Assembly (NCBI GenBank): GCA_024225195.1
Contig: JAAEMV010000585.1
Span: 1-38,436 of the forward strand
Length of the DNA stretch: 38,436 bases
Source of the DNA: Planctomycetaceae bacterium
Lineage (GTDB): Bacteria; Planctomycetota; Planctomycetia; Pirellulales; Pirellulaceae
Direction of reading: 5' to 3'
Below the pieces are notes generated by a model. The model ran no database searches. It was given only the letters and a program-made list of their open reading frames with translations, and was not told where the DNA came from. Below are positions 24,152 to 31,420 of the stretch, one piece after another. Numbering within the stretch: the first letter of the stretch is position 1; each line of letters begins with the position of its first letter. Position numbers and translations under genes: made by a program.

Positions 24152-24159
24152 TTCGGCAG

Positions 24160-24174
24160 CAGGCAGTTTGCCTG
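24160..24174 (-). promoter_or_regulatory. Hairpin just upstream of the pheS start
   Basis: CAGGCA and TGCCTG pair perfectly around a 3-base loop, ending eight bases before the pheS ATG, where a ribosome site would sit. It may modulate initiation. Confidence 0.35.
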
Positions 24175-24360
24175 TTTAAAATTGGAAGGAATTGTAAATT
24201 AAAGTCTCATCACAGCCTGTTGGATCGCTCAACAATCGTCCTCAGATTAGCTCTCAAACAAGAAAATGATTTCGCTTGGTCCGCGCTGTCTCAATCACAG
24301 GGATCGGATCATGCCAAATTCTCTCAAAGACTAGTGATCTCAGCTTGGTTAATCTCATAG

Positions 24361-24395
24361 AAAAAGGGAGACAACCGGCCAAAGTTGTCTCCCTT
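24361..24395 (-). terminator. Rho-independent terminator of rpmI-rplT
   Basis: GGGAGACAAC and GTTGTCTCCC pair over 10 bp (24366-24375 with 24384-24393) around an 8-base loop. On the minus strand five T follow (24365-24361). It is 30 bp past the rplT stop. Confidence 0.9.
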
Positions 24396-24424
24396 ATTAA
24401 TATATCAAGTTCCCGGATGCTGTC

Positions 24425-24781
24425 CTAAGCGGCCAGTGCTTCTTTGACAGATTCCACGATCATATCAAAACCAGCGGGATCACAAATTGCGATCTCCGAG
24501 AGTGACTTGCGATCGAGTTCGATTTCGGCTTTGTGCAAACCGTGGATAAATTCACTGTACCGCAAACCCCGTTGACGGCAGGCTGCGTTGATTCGCGTGA
24601 TCCACAGTCGGCGATAAGTTCGCTTTTTAACCCGTCGATCTCGGAACGAGAAAACACCAGCTCGAATCAAGGTTTCTTTTACGGTTCGCAACATGTTGCG
24701 ACGACCGCCACGATAACCTTTTGCTCTTTTGAAAAGCTTACGCTTTGCTCTGGTGCGAGCTGCACCTTTTGTTGTACGCAT
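24425..24781 (-). CDS. rplT: 50S ribosomal protein L20
   Basis: Early-assembly protein of the large subunit that binds 23S rRNA. From the ATG at 24781 it is 118 residues, the usual length, starting [20 protein letters not shown], followed by [29 protein letters not shown] and [12 protein letters not shown], all standard L20 blocks. The open frame extends 13 codons further up, but the ATG is preceded by AAGGT six or so bases away and matches family starts. In several bacteria L20 represses its own operon; no such pseudoknot was identified here. Follows rpmI after 141 bp and ends at a strong terminator. Confidence 0.97.
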   Translation of the reverse strand: MRTTKGAARTRAKRKLFKRAKGYRGGRRNMLRTVKETLIRAGVFSFRDRRVKKRTYRRLWITRINAACRQRGLRYSEFIHGLHKAEIELDRKSLSEIAICDPAGFDMIVESVKEALAA

Positions 24782-24922
24782 TTGATCTACCTTAAATTTT
24801 GCTAAACAGGCCTCAGACAATCGTCTGAAGTTGGTTGCCCATCAAAGCACGCAAAGAACTCGTCTCTGCTTTGGTTTCCGCTTCTTGGAGCGACCAATCA
24901 GGCCGCCTTCCACGAAAACCGT

Positions 24923-25129
24923 TTAGTAACTGTACTTGCCGAGAGCCTTCACAACCGATTGAACCATGCACTCATCGAGGATTGTTCCGCCTCGAAGATT
25001 GCGAGTACGCTTCGCACTCATTCGAACATTTCGGTGGGATTTACCCGAAGCACGGTGCTTAACTTTACCGGACGCGGTCAAGCGAAAACGCTTTTTCGTG
25101 CCCTTGTGGGTTTTCATTTTGTTTGACAT
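24923..25129 (-). CDS. rpmI: 50S ribosomal protein L35
   Basis: 68 residues, very basic, with the family start MSNKMKTHKGTKKRFRLTAS, then GKVKHRASGKSH and NLRGG. L35 is a small protein of the large subunit. Start ATG 25129; ribosome site weak. The gene normally follows infC, but no infC is found in the 489 bp upstream, so here rpmI-rplT is separated from the initiation factor gene. Confidence 0.96.
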   Translation of the reverse strand: MSNKMKTHKGTKKRFRLTASGKVKHRASGKSHRNVRMSAKRTRNLRGGTILDECMVQSVVKALGKYSY

Positions 25130-25170
25130 TGAATCGCCGTCGTGTTTCTAAAATCAAAATTGAGTCGAGG

Positions 25171-25199
25171 ATTGTACGCGGAAACGAGTCTTTATTAAA
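25171..25199 (-). promoter_or_regulatory. Candidate sigma-70 promoter for rpmI-rplT
   Basis: Minus strand: TTTAAT (25199-25194), 17-bp spacer, TACAAT (25176-25171), about 42 bp before the rpmI ATG. The -10 box is good and the -35 weak. Confidence 0.35.
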
Positions 25200-25558
25200 G
25201 GGCTTTTATCCCAATCTCCCCAATTACTAAGGGAGTTTGCCAATTCCGTCAAAATTTCTTGGGAAAACCGGCACGGGGCTCAAATCACTGTGCATTATCC
25301 CCTATTTCCTTTGGAAAACGCCAGAATTTGAACGCCAGAGGACTTCCCCCTACACCCAAACTTGGATTCTTTACCGAAGACTCGTCCAAACCTCGGTAAT
25401 TACAAGAAAATTTGCCAATCAATGGCTATGCGTTCCATCGGCAAACCAGACTTGAGTTGGTGCATCTAACCTAACTAAGTCGCCGAAAATGTCCCAATAA
25501 AAGTTGTATTTCGCCTCAAATAGCGATCAACCTTCATCAAGCCACCAATCTAAAACCA

Positions 25559-25593
25559 CGAAAAAGACCTGAAACCCATCGGCTCCAGGCCTT
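25559..25593 (-). terminator. Terminator of the secreted-protein gene
   Basis: AAGGCCTG (25593-25586) pairs with CAGGTCTT (25571-25564), 8 bp with one G-T pair, followed on the minus strand by a run of T. It lies about 25 bp past the stop at 25619. Confidence 0.75.
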
Positions 25594-25618
25594 AGTGAAA
25601 CTTTCATTCACCGCGACT

Positions 25619-26815
25619 CTACTTAAACCGGCTAAATACACTGGAAGCCGTTTGCTCGGTAGCCTGCGGAACTCCCACTGGAACTGGTTGCAAATCACAG
25701 GCGATCCCAGCCTTAGCAAGTTTTGACGGCAAAGAGTACGAGCGAATCGCATTAGGTCTGCCAGGCAAATTTGCGGGAGAACCCTTGAACTTCTCGATCA
25801 TTTTCACCATCTCCGGATTTTGCCGATCGATGCCATTTTCATCACTTTGCTTCAGCCAATCATATCCGCCGACACAAACGTAGCTCTCATAGCGATCGTG
25901 GAACTCATAAGCCTCGACCCCTTGCTTTCTCAGGTAGTCGGTCAGCACGGTCGCTTTTTTCGCAGCGTTGACCAGCTTACTCTCCGTTTGCGCCCGGTCA
26001 TTCTTTTTTCGCCAAGATTCCTCAGCTCGGGTCTGTGCGATTTCTTCGAGTTCCATGGTGGAATCTCCACTGAAGGACGCAATTTTGACTGTATAAATGC
26101 TCTTGTTCTTCAACAGACTGTATTTTGAATCTCGGTTCCAACTAATGACGATGTCGTCAGTTTTTCGAGCTTGAAAATACTCGTCGGGGAGCATCGGGTT
26201 GGGCATCATAAATGCAGCCTTCATCGGTCCCTTGGCCCGGTCCTTAGGATCATCGCTCTTCAGCATCGAGAAATTCCTCCAGGCACGTAATACGGAGGTC
26301 GAATCTTTATCGATACCAACTTTGTCGTAGGTAACCATCGATTCTGGCTTCAGGGTTTTAATCATGGCGAGCGTTTTTTGAGCACGACTGTCTTCGACCG
26401 AAGCGAATTCACCCACCAAAACTGCTGTCTCCGTGATCTGAGACGCACTCGCCGGTTTCATTCGCTTTGGACGAAGCCGCTTTTGCCCCCCATCCTCGAA
26501 AACCTCAAACCCCAAACCCTGATCGGCAACAATCGGGTTCAAATCGAATTCGTGGACATAAACATAGGTCTTTAGGCGATGCTGGTCACTTAATTCAGCA
26601 GCCAATCGTTGAGCCTGTTGTTTACCATCTTCACCAACAAACGAGGCACACATGATCAACCAAGGCCCCGCCTTTTTGGTTAGCTCTCTCGACTCACCAG
26701 ATTGACCTTCAGATTTCTTATTTCCAAAAGGCAGCCTAAACCGCTGGGCGTTGGCCGATTGAGAAAATACCGCTACGGCTAGCAATCCAATAATACACAG
26801 TCGAACTGTTCTCAT
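25619..26815 (-). CDS. Secreted protein of unknown function (planctomycete type)
   Basis: 398 residues with a clear signal peptide (MRTVRLCIIGLLAVAVFSQSANA, cleavage near residue 23) and no later membrane span, so exported. The sequence suggests two similar alpha/beta parts: GPWLIMCASFVGEDGKQQAQRLAAEL with LKTYVYVHEFD, and YTVKIASFSG, ATVLTDYLRKQGVEAYEFHD with SYVCVGGY. This arrangement is like SPOR-type repeats, where a beta strand, helix and strand bind peptidoglycan, but I cannot confirm the family. The ATG at 26815 has AGGAGAAAG immediately upstream, an excellent ribosome site. No enzyme motif seen. Confidence 0.75.
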   Translation of the reverse strand: MRTVRLCIIGLLAVAVFSQSANAQRFRLPFGNKKSEGQSGESRELTKKAGPWLIMCASFVGEDGKQQAQRLAAELSDQHRLKTYVYVHEFDLNPIVADQGLGFEVFEDGGQKRLRPKRMKPASASQITETAVLVGEFASVEDSRAQKTLAMIKTLKPESMVTYDKVGIDKDSTSVLRAWRNFSMLKSDDPKDRAKGPMKAAFMMPNPMLPDEYFQARKTDDIVISWNRDSKYSLLKNKSIYTVKIASFSGDSTMELEEIAQTRAEESWRKKNDRAQTESKLVNAAKKATVLTDYLRKQGVEAYEFHDRYESYVCVGGYDWLKQSDENGIDRQNPEMVKMIEKFKGSPANLPGRPNAIRSYSLPSKLAKAGIACDLQPVPVGVPQATEQTASSVFSRFK

Positions 26816-27163
26816 CTCTTTCTCCTGACATTTGTGCCGCCAACGATCGCAATCCGTGCTTTATTTCAGGGCGGTTTTCATCACGGCGGGACGGTACCAA
26901 ACCAGTAAAACTTGAGCCATACCAATTTAAATTCCGAAAAAAACCAAACCGAACGTCATTCCAAATAGCTAAAGGGAAAAATCCCACCTAAAAGCCAAAT
27001 ATTCGCTCGAAAATTTTGCATCGCCACCGCGAATACCTTAAAATCTCGAAATCTGGTGTCTAATGGACATATATTTAACATTGGCGCTTTCGCACAAGTT
27101 ACGGTGAGATTCACCCCGCTGTTTAAGACTTGCGACTGCAACGACATTTTCGAGGTTGAAGAA
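26816..27163. other. Divergent intergenic region, secreted-protein gene and HTH gene
   Basis: 348 bp with no gene, containing the ribosome site of the minus-strand gene and the leader of the plus-strand HTH gene. An inverted repeat TATTCGC (27000-27006) / GCGAATA (27029-27035) with a 22-base spacer could be an operator. The frame of the HTH gene extends up to 27056 without family likeness. Confidence 0.45.
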
Positions 27164-28324
27164 ATGCAATACAGTTTCCGTCTCGCTGAGCTTTTAGGGC
27201 ACGTTCCCGATCCAAGAAAACGACCCGGTACCATTAAAGCAATCGTGGAGTACACCGGTCTCGATCGACATCAGGTCGCTGCACTTCTGAAAAACGAAGT
27301 TAAGTACATCCCTTTAAAAGCCTTGTCTCGATTATGTGATTTCCTAATTGAACACGGGCACGCTACGGCAGATCAATTACCGGGCGCCCTGTTTTCTGTC
27401 GAACCAGAAAATTTCTGGGAGTTACTTGCGAGGCGACGACGTTTGGAAATGTGCGTCGGCGTACGTAAAGACGTCAGTGCAGAAAACCCAGACGTTTCGT
27501 TCGTCGTTGCCTCTGACTCTGTACTGCTCGGCGAGATCCTAAACGGAGTCACCACGCTTGGCGGAACTGCAAAGCTGAGAAAGTCGGACGGGAACATGTC
27601 CATGATGACATCCGACTCACTCCCCCACCCTGAGCACCTGAAACAATCGCTCGTTTGGAGTCCTGGCCAAGCAGATGAACAGGAAGTCATTCGCAGAGCC
27701 TCAATGGTATACAACGAGTTTTCTGAATCCAAAGGTGACAAAGCGCTGATCGGAATCGGTAGTACCAAAAGTAACCCTGTTGTGGAAATCGTGCTATCCA
27801 AAGCATTCAACTGTGATCCCTTTGAGAGCCAGGACAATGTCAGCAACGCTGACCAAAGAGCACTTCCCTTTTTCATGAGATACCGGGACAACGATCCCCA
27901 CATTCCATCTTGTTTTGCCGGCTTAAACCTCAGCGAGAATGACAAAACTCTTGACGCTGGACTGTACTATGAAAATGAACAAGGTGTTTGGAATCGTTTT
28001 GGAAGCGACAATCCAAAAGAAGAGGTCGCCTTTGTATTTTATGTACACCGTGAATCCCAAGGCCGTTTAGAGATGGTTTTAGGCGGGTTCTCTGGACGAG
28101 CAACGCGACTTCTCGCTCGTGCTCTCGCCACACGTGCCGAGGATTTCTGGCCGCCAATTTACGAAATGCAAGGAATCCAGGTAGGAGGATTCATGGTCAA
28201 ATTTACAATGCCCACCAGTAAAAAAGAAACTGACATCCTGCGAACCGACCTCGTTGCAACCACCGAGGTTACAAAAATCCCGCGAGAGGCGTTTGTCCGA
28301 CGATTGGAACGCGGCAAGTCCTAA
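27164..28324 (+). CDS. HTH-domain protein of unknown function
   Basis: 386 residues. The N-terminus (about 1-70) has a Cro/C1-like helix-turn-helix: GTIKAIVEYTGLDRHQVAAL then KYIPLKALSRLCDFLIEHG, suggesting sequence-specific DNA binding. The remaining 310 residues are alpha/beta with repeated GIGSTKSNP- and PSCFAGLNLSENDKTLDAGL-like blocks, two phenylalanine-rich runs (FVFYVHRES) and a GGFSGRATRLLARAL segment; I do not recognise this part. The ATG at 27164 is preceded by GAGGT eight bases upstream; an earlier in-frame start at 27056 adds 36 odd residues. Its C-terminal region may sense a ligand, but that is conjecture. Followed after 68 bp by another small gene in the same direction. Confidence 0.7.
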   Translation: MQYSFRLAELLGHVPDPRKRPGTIKAIVEYTGLDRHQVAALLKNEVKYIPLKALSRLCDFLIEHGHATADQLPGALFSVEPENFWELLARRRRLEMCVGVRKDVSAENPDVSFVVASDSVLLGEILNGVTTLGGTAKLRKSDGNMSMMTSDSLPHPEHLKQSLVWSPGQADEQEVIRRASMVYNEFSESKGDKALIGIGSTKSNPVVEIVLSKAFNCDPFESQDNVSNADQRALPFFMRYRDNDPHIPSCFAGLNLSENDKTLDAGLYYENEQGVWNRFGSDNPKEEVAFVFYVHRESQGRLEMVLGGFSGRATRLLARALATRAEDFWPPIYEMQGIQVGGFMVKFTMPTSKKETDILRTDLVATTEVTKIPREAFVRRLERGKS

Positions 28325-28392
28325 TCTAATCATTTAATCGTTCGCGGAAGCACCTTCACCCGACGTTCAATCGATCATCCCAGTAACAATCA

Positions 28393-28764
28393 ATGCTTAC
28401 CCAATTTTCCGTAGGCCAAGTTTGGACCTACGCAACTCGCGACTGCGAACCTAATTCACGAATGACCATCGTCCGACTCGATGAAGACCCCGATTTCGGT
28501 ACGATCGTCCATGTCTTTGTCTCCGGTGTTTCCATTCCCAATGCGGAAGCGCCCGGCGGAGTCACAACCTTCATCGCGCACCTTCCATATTCCGAAGAGG
28601 CGTTGGAAAAATGCGTGCTCCAACTCGATGGAGAATCCAGTGAGTTACCCGACTATCAAGACGCCTACCAACTTTGGCGAACGGCATTTGAGTCGGACGA
28701 AGCAGGCGTATTCGACGATCCGGTAAGCGAAGTAATTGCCTCAATGGCAACCTTTGCCAATTAG
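28393..28764 (+). CDS. Conserved hypothetical protein, 123 residues
   Basis: Small cytoplasmic acidic protein. Blocks FSVGQVWTYATRDCEPNSRM, TIVRLDEDPDFGTIVHVFVS and YSEEALEKCVLQLDGE, plus a C-terminal YQLWRTAFESDEAGVFDDP, match my memory of a widespread bacterial hypothetical family (FEVGQ-W-Y-TR ... GG-S--I-H-P-S--AL--SV ... GY-LWR-AF---EAGVF). No function is known to me. Start ATG 28393. Lies 68 bp after the HTH gene and is convergent with the membrane protein at 28798. Confidence 0.75.
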   Translation: MLTQFSVGQVWTYATRDCEPNSRMTIVRLDEDPDFGTIVHVFVSGVSIPNAEAPGGVTTFIAHLPYSEEALEKCVLQLDGESSELPDYQDAYQLWRTAFESDEAGVFDDPVSEVIASMATFAN

Positions 28765-28797
28765 CGCACGCGGAAGCGGTTTACCCGAACGCTACAA

Positions 28798-29526
28798 TTA
28801 CCGTGGCACCATCCGGATTCGCGTGATGATCAGATCAGAATTAGAGTCAATTTCTTTGGCAATCAATGCTAGGGTCGGACTTTCCGGTTTACCAAGTCGC
28901 ACCATCACCTGCTCAGTAAAATCGGCATCCTGAGGGAGCGCATAAAACTTGACTGGTCTTCGGTCTCCTAGACAAATATCAAGACTTCCTTCGTATTTCG
29001 ACCGGTAAGTGATGAAGCACCGGAAATAACCAGTCTTTCGATCTTCGATCGCCAACTCCCACCTCGCCTCGCCATCATTCGACCAACCACTAATTCCAGA
29101 ACTCTTTGCCTCACATCCCGAAACTTTGGCCAAACGAATCGGTAGATTAAAACTGCCGTCAGACTCTTGCCGCACAGTCAATTTGGAAACTTTAGGTTCG
29201 CTTGCATTCTCCGGCATGGAATCCACGACCTCCGACTCACCTCCGTCAGCCGAGTTTACTGCGACCGCTGAGGCTTCCCCTCCATCGCGAACCACGTCCG
29301 CTCCAACCGTACTAGTCTGGCCTGCAGGATTAATTTCGCCAACTTCTTCTTCGTTGGAGAGCAATAAAACAGTCGCTGTCATCGCAATGACGCCGGTCGA
29401 AACCAAAAACATAATGACTCGGATATCCAACAGATCGTGAATCCAAGGCTTCAGTTCAGCATCAATCTCATCAGTGCCAGATGAAGCAGATTGAGACGTC
29501 GCCTGATCAGTTTGATTTTGTTCCAT
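28798..29526 (-). CDS. Single-pass membrane protein of unknown function
   Basis: 242 residues with a cytoplasmic Gln/Ser/Asp-rich N-terminus, one membrane span at about 36-57 (IMFLVSTGVIAMTATVLLL) and then a long region, probably outside the cytoplasm. A low-complexity acidic linker (about 58-115, with Gly/Ala/Ser/Glu) leads to a beta-rich C-terminal domain of about 125 residues (LTVRQESDGSFNLPIRLAKV, YFRCFITYRSKYEGSLDICL, ALIAKEIDSNSDLIITRIRM). Two cysteines, in VSGCEAK and FRCFIT, could pair. No family recognised. Start ATG 29526; it is convergent with the 123-residue gene, 33 bp apart. Confidence 0.65.
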   Translation of the reverse strand: MEQNQTDQATSQSASSGTDEIDAELKPWIHDLLDIRVIMFLVSTGVIAMTATVLLLSNEEEVGEINPAGQTSTVGADVVRDGGEASAVAVNSADGGESEVVDSMPENASEPKVSKLTVRQESDGSFNLPIRLAKVSGCEAKSSGISGWSNDGEARWELAIEDRKTGYFRCFITYRSKYEGSLDICLGDRRPVKFYALPQDADFTEQVMVRLGKPESPTLALIAKEIDSNSDLIITRIRMVPR

Positions 29527-30083
29527 CCGCTTAACTTTAACCTTCCAACTGATTTACAGATCAATCTTCTAAAATTTCTCAAATGCCTGGCACTGCTCAA
29601 TTTCAAATTTTGAATTTCTCTAGCATGCATCTCGCACGCAATCAAAAAATGCCATCACTCTGTTTCAACGTCAATCCCCTTCGCGGGATTGATAAAAAGT
29701 CTACCTGATTGGTGCCCAAGGTTGGCATCCAGAACGCTTTAATAATATCGAATTTTGATCATTCCCTGATCAGAAACACCCTTTATAAGTCGTATAAATC
29801 AACGTTATCTATCGTTAACCCAACCCTCGCCTCAATTCGGCAATTCGTTGTGACCAGCCTAACTTAAATTCAAAAATTGGTTGCCATGATGATTCGGAGC
29901 TTACAAGTCGTTCCGATTTTAACGCTCAAAAAGAGCACGATTTGGATTCAATTAACGATCCTTCAAACCGTTCTATTGAGAGAGCGTTTTGCTGCCGATG
30001 TAGTCAGTGGGATTCAAAGTAATTGAAATCCCAATCGCACGACTCGGGCCGCTCGGCTCGAACCATCACCGACGGGGGCAAAT
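29527..30083. other. 557-bp intergenic region between divergent genes
   Basis: No credible gene on either strand. Two hairpins are visible: TCAATCCC (29671-29678) with GGGATTGA (29685-29692), 8 bp, 6-base loop and no T-tract; and GGGATT (30009-30014) with AATCCC (30027-30032). AT-rich around 29745-29890. Promoters for both flanking genes are expected here but not placed. Confidence 0.5.
29671..29692. promoter_or_regulatory. 8-bp hairpin or operator-like inverted repeat
   Basis: TCAATCCC and GGGATTGA pair perfectly around CTTCGC. Neither side has a T-tract, so a terminator is unlikely; it could be an operator or an RNA structure. Confidence 0.35.
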
Positions 30084-30368
30084 GTGTCACAGGACATCAA
30101 CGTAGTAGCATTGGTAAAAGGCGAGGAACGCTACATATTTTTGTTTAATGACAAAAAGAAGGGCGAAACGCTTCGCACGCTTGGCCGCTACGCGTCAGAC
30201 GGAAAACTTAGTTTCTCGTGGTACGATGCTGCGGTCTTGAGCCAAAAAGTTCGAAATATTCAAAAAACCGAAACCCCTTCCGAACCGTCGCCAGGTCGCT
30301 TTGCCGCTCCGCATCTTGGGGATTTATTCTCCAACGAAGATCTCTTCTCCGGGGAAGACAACTTCTAG
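30084..30368 (+). CDS. Small conserved-looking protein upstream of xerC
   Basis: 94 residues with GTG start at 30084. The first 60 form a compact domain (VVALVKGEERYIFLFNDKKK, TLRTLGRYASDGKLSFSWYD, AAVLSQKVRNIQK), followed by a proline-rich linker and an acidic tail LFSNEDLFSGEDNF. No membrane span. I do not recognise a named family. A G-rich stretch, GACGGGGGC, lies seven or so bases upstream. It precedes xerC by 80 bp in the same direction, so may share its transcript. An out-of-frame ATG at 30082 is not a competing start because it ends after seven codons. Confidence 0.7.
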   Translation: MSQDINVVALVKGEERYIFLFNDKKKGETLRTLGRYASDGKLSFSWYDAAVLSQKVRNIQKTETPSEPSPGRFAAPHLGDLFSNEDLFSGEDNF

Positions 30369-30448
30369 ACATCCGCGTGCTTTATTGGTCTTCGAGACGG
30401 TCGATCTTGTTTTAGGTACCGTGGTCCGAGCGTAGGAGCGACCTCGAT

Positions 30449-31357
30449 ATGGAAAAATCCATTCCCCGATTTCTGCGTTACCTGAATGTCGAGCGGAATT
30501 GCTCTGAGCTGACGATTAAGTCATACCGCGAAGACCTTGAACTCCTCTACGGCTTTTTATGCGACACGCTCACTTCGACGCCAAGACCTTCTAAAATCAC
30601 GCCTTTGGATTTGCGAAAGTACGTTTCGGCACTTCACGAGTCGGGGTATGCCAAAAGCTCTGTTTCGCGACGCCTAGCATCGATGCGAAGTTACTTCAAG
30701 TTTTGTCAACGTGAAGGACTCTGCGAAACTAACCCTGCTAAGCCACTAAGGAACCCGCGACGCGAGCGAAAACTGCCGCACTTTCTGACCGGCTCGGAAA
30801 TTGGACAACTGCTTTCAGCGCCGTCGAAGAATGAACCGCTAGGGCTTCGTGATCGGGCGATTCTCGAAACCCTTTATTCCGCGGGCTTACGCGTTAGCGA
30901 ACTAGTAGGTGTAAATCTCGACGATCTCGATCTCACAGACGGCCTCGTTCGAGTGCGGGGGAAAGGCAAACGAGAGCGTCTTGCTCCGCTCGGTAGTTTT
31001 GCCGTCAGGGCGTTACGTTCATGGCTCAAAAAACGAACACCAGCTCGCGGACTGAGCAAAGAAGAGGCGTCTGCTGTGTTTCTAAATAAATTCGGGAAAC
31101 GACTTACGACTCGAAGTGTGGCGAGAATGCTGGAAAAATACCTGAAAGTAACAGGCCTAGATTTACGCACTTCCCCCCATACACTTCGACATAGTTTCGC
31201 GACACACCTCCTCGATCGTGGCGCCGACATTCGAAGCGTCCAGGAATTGCTGGGACACAAGAGCCTTGTCACCACTCAGATCTATACGCACGTTAGCACT
31301 GCTGGATTGCGACAGGCTTACGAGAGAGCCCACCCTCGCGCCCGAAAAAATGGCTGA
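30449..31357 (+). CDS. xerC: Site-specific tyrosine recombinase XerC/XerD
   Basis: Resolves chromosome dimers at dif with its partner; 302 residues, usual length. The N-terminal SAM-like domain (about 1-105) precedes the catalytic domain with all active residues: R148 in AGLRVSELVG, K172 in RGKGKRER, H244 and R247 in HTLRHSFATHLLD, H270 in LLGHKSLVTTQIYTH, and the nucleophile Y279. The C-terminal AHPRA motif is typical of XerC rather than XerD, which decides the symbol. ATG at 30449. No integrase-like neighbours, no att-like repeat and no cargo genes, so this is the housekeeping recombinase, not a mobile element gene. Confidence 0.9.
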   Translation: MEKSIPRFLRYLNVERNCSELTIKSYREDLELLYGFLCDTLTSTPRPSKITPLDLRKYVSALHESGYAKSSVSRRLASMRSYFKFCQREGLCETNPAKPLRNPRRERKLPHFLTGSEIGQLLSAPSKNEPLGLRDRAILETLYSAGLRVSELVGVNLDDLDLTDGLVRVRGKGKRERLAPLGSFAVRALRSWLKKRTPARGLSKEEASAVFLNKFGKRLTTRSVARMLEKYLKVTGLDLRTSPHTLRHSFATHLLDRGADIRSVQELLGHKSLVTTQIYTHVSTAGLRQAYERAHPRARKNG

Positions 31358-31420
31358 ACACGAACCTGACGAGCGTGCGAAACTTGGCAGCAGCGTTAAA
31401 CTCGCAAGCCCTTGGCCATT

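Larger units (their letters stand above)
25130..25618. other. Intergenic region upstream of rpmI
   Basis: 489 bp without a credible gene. It contains the rpmI promoter candidate (25171-25199) near one end and the terminator of the secreted-protein gene (25559-25593) at the other. A 72-codon plus-strand frame at 25237-25455 shows no ribosome site or recognisable composition. No infC remnant was seen. Confidence 0.55.

Noticed and set aside
30449-31357. Tyrosine recombinase as a sign of an integrated element
   Set aside because: It is a full-length XerC with the AHPRA end and housekeeping neighbours; no flanking repeats, tRNA or cargo.
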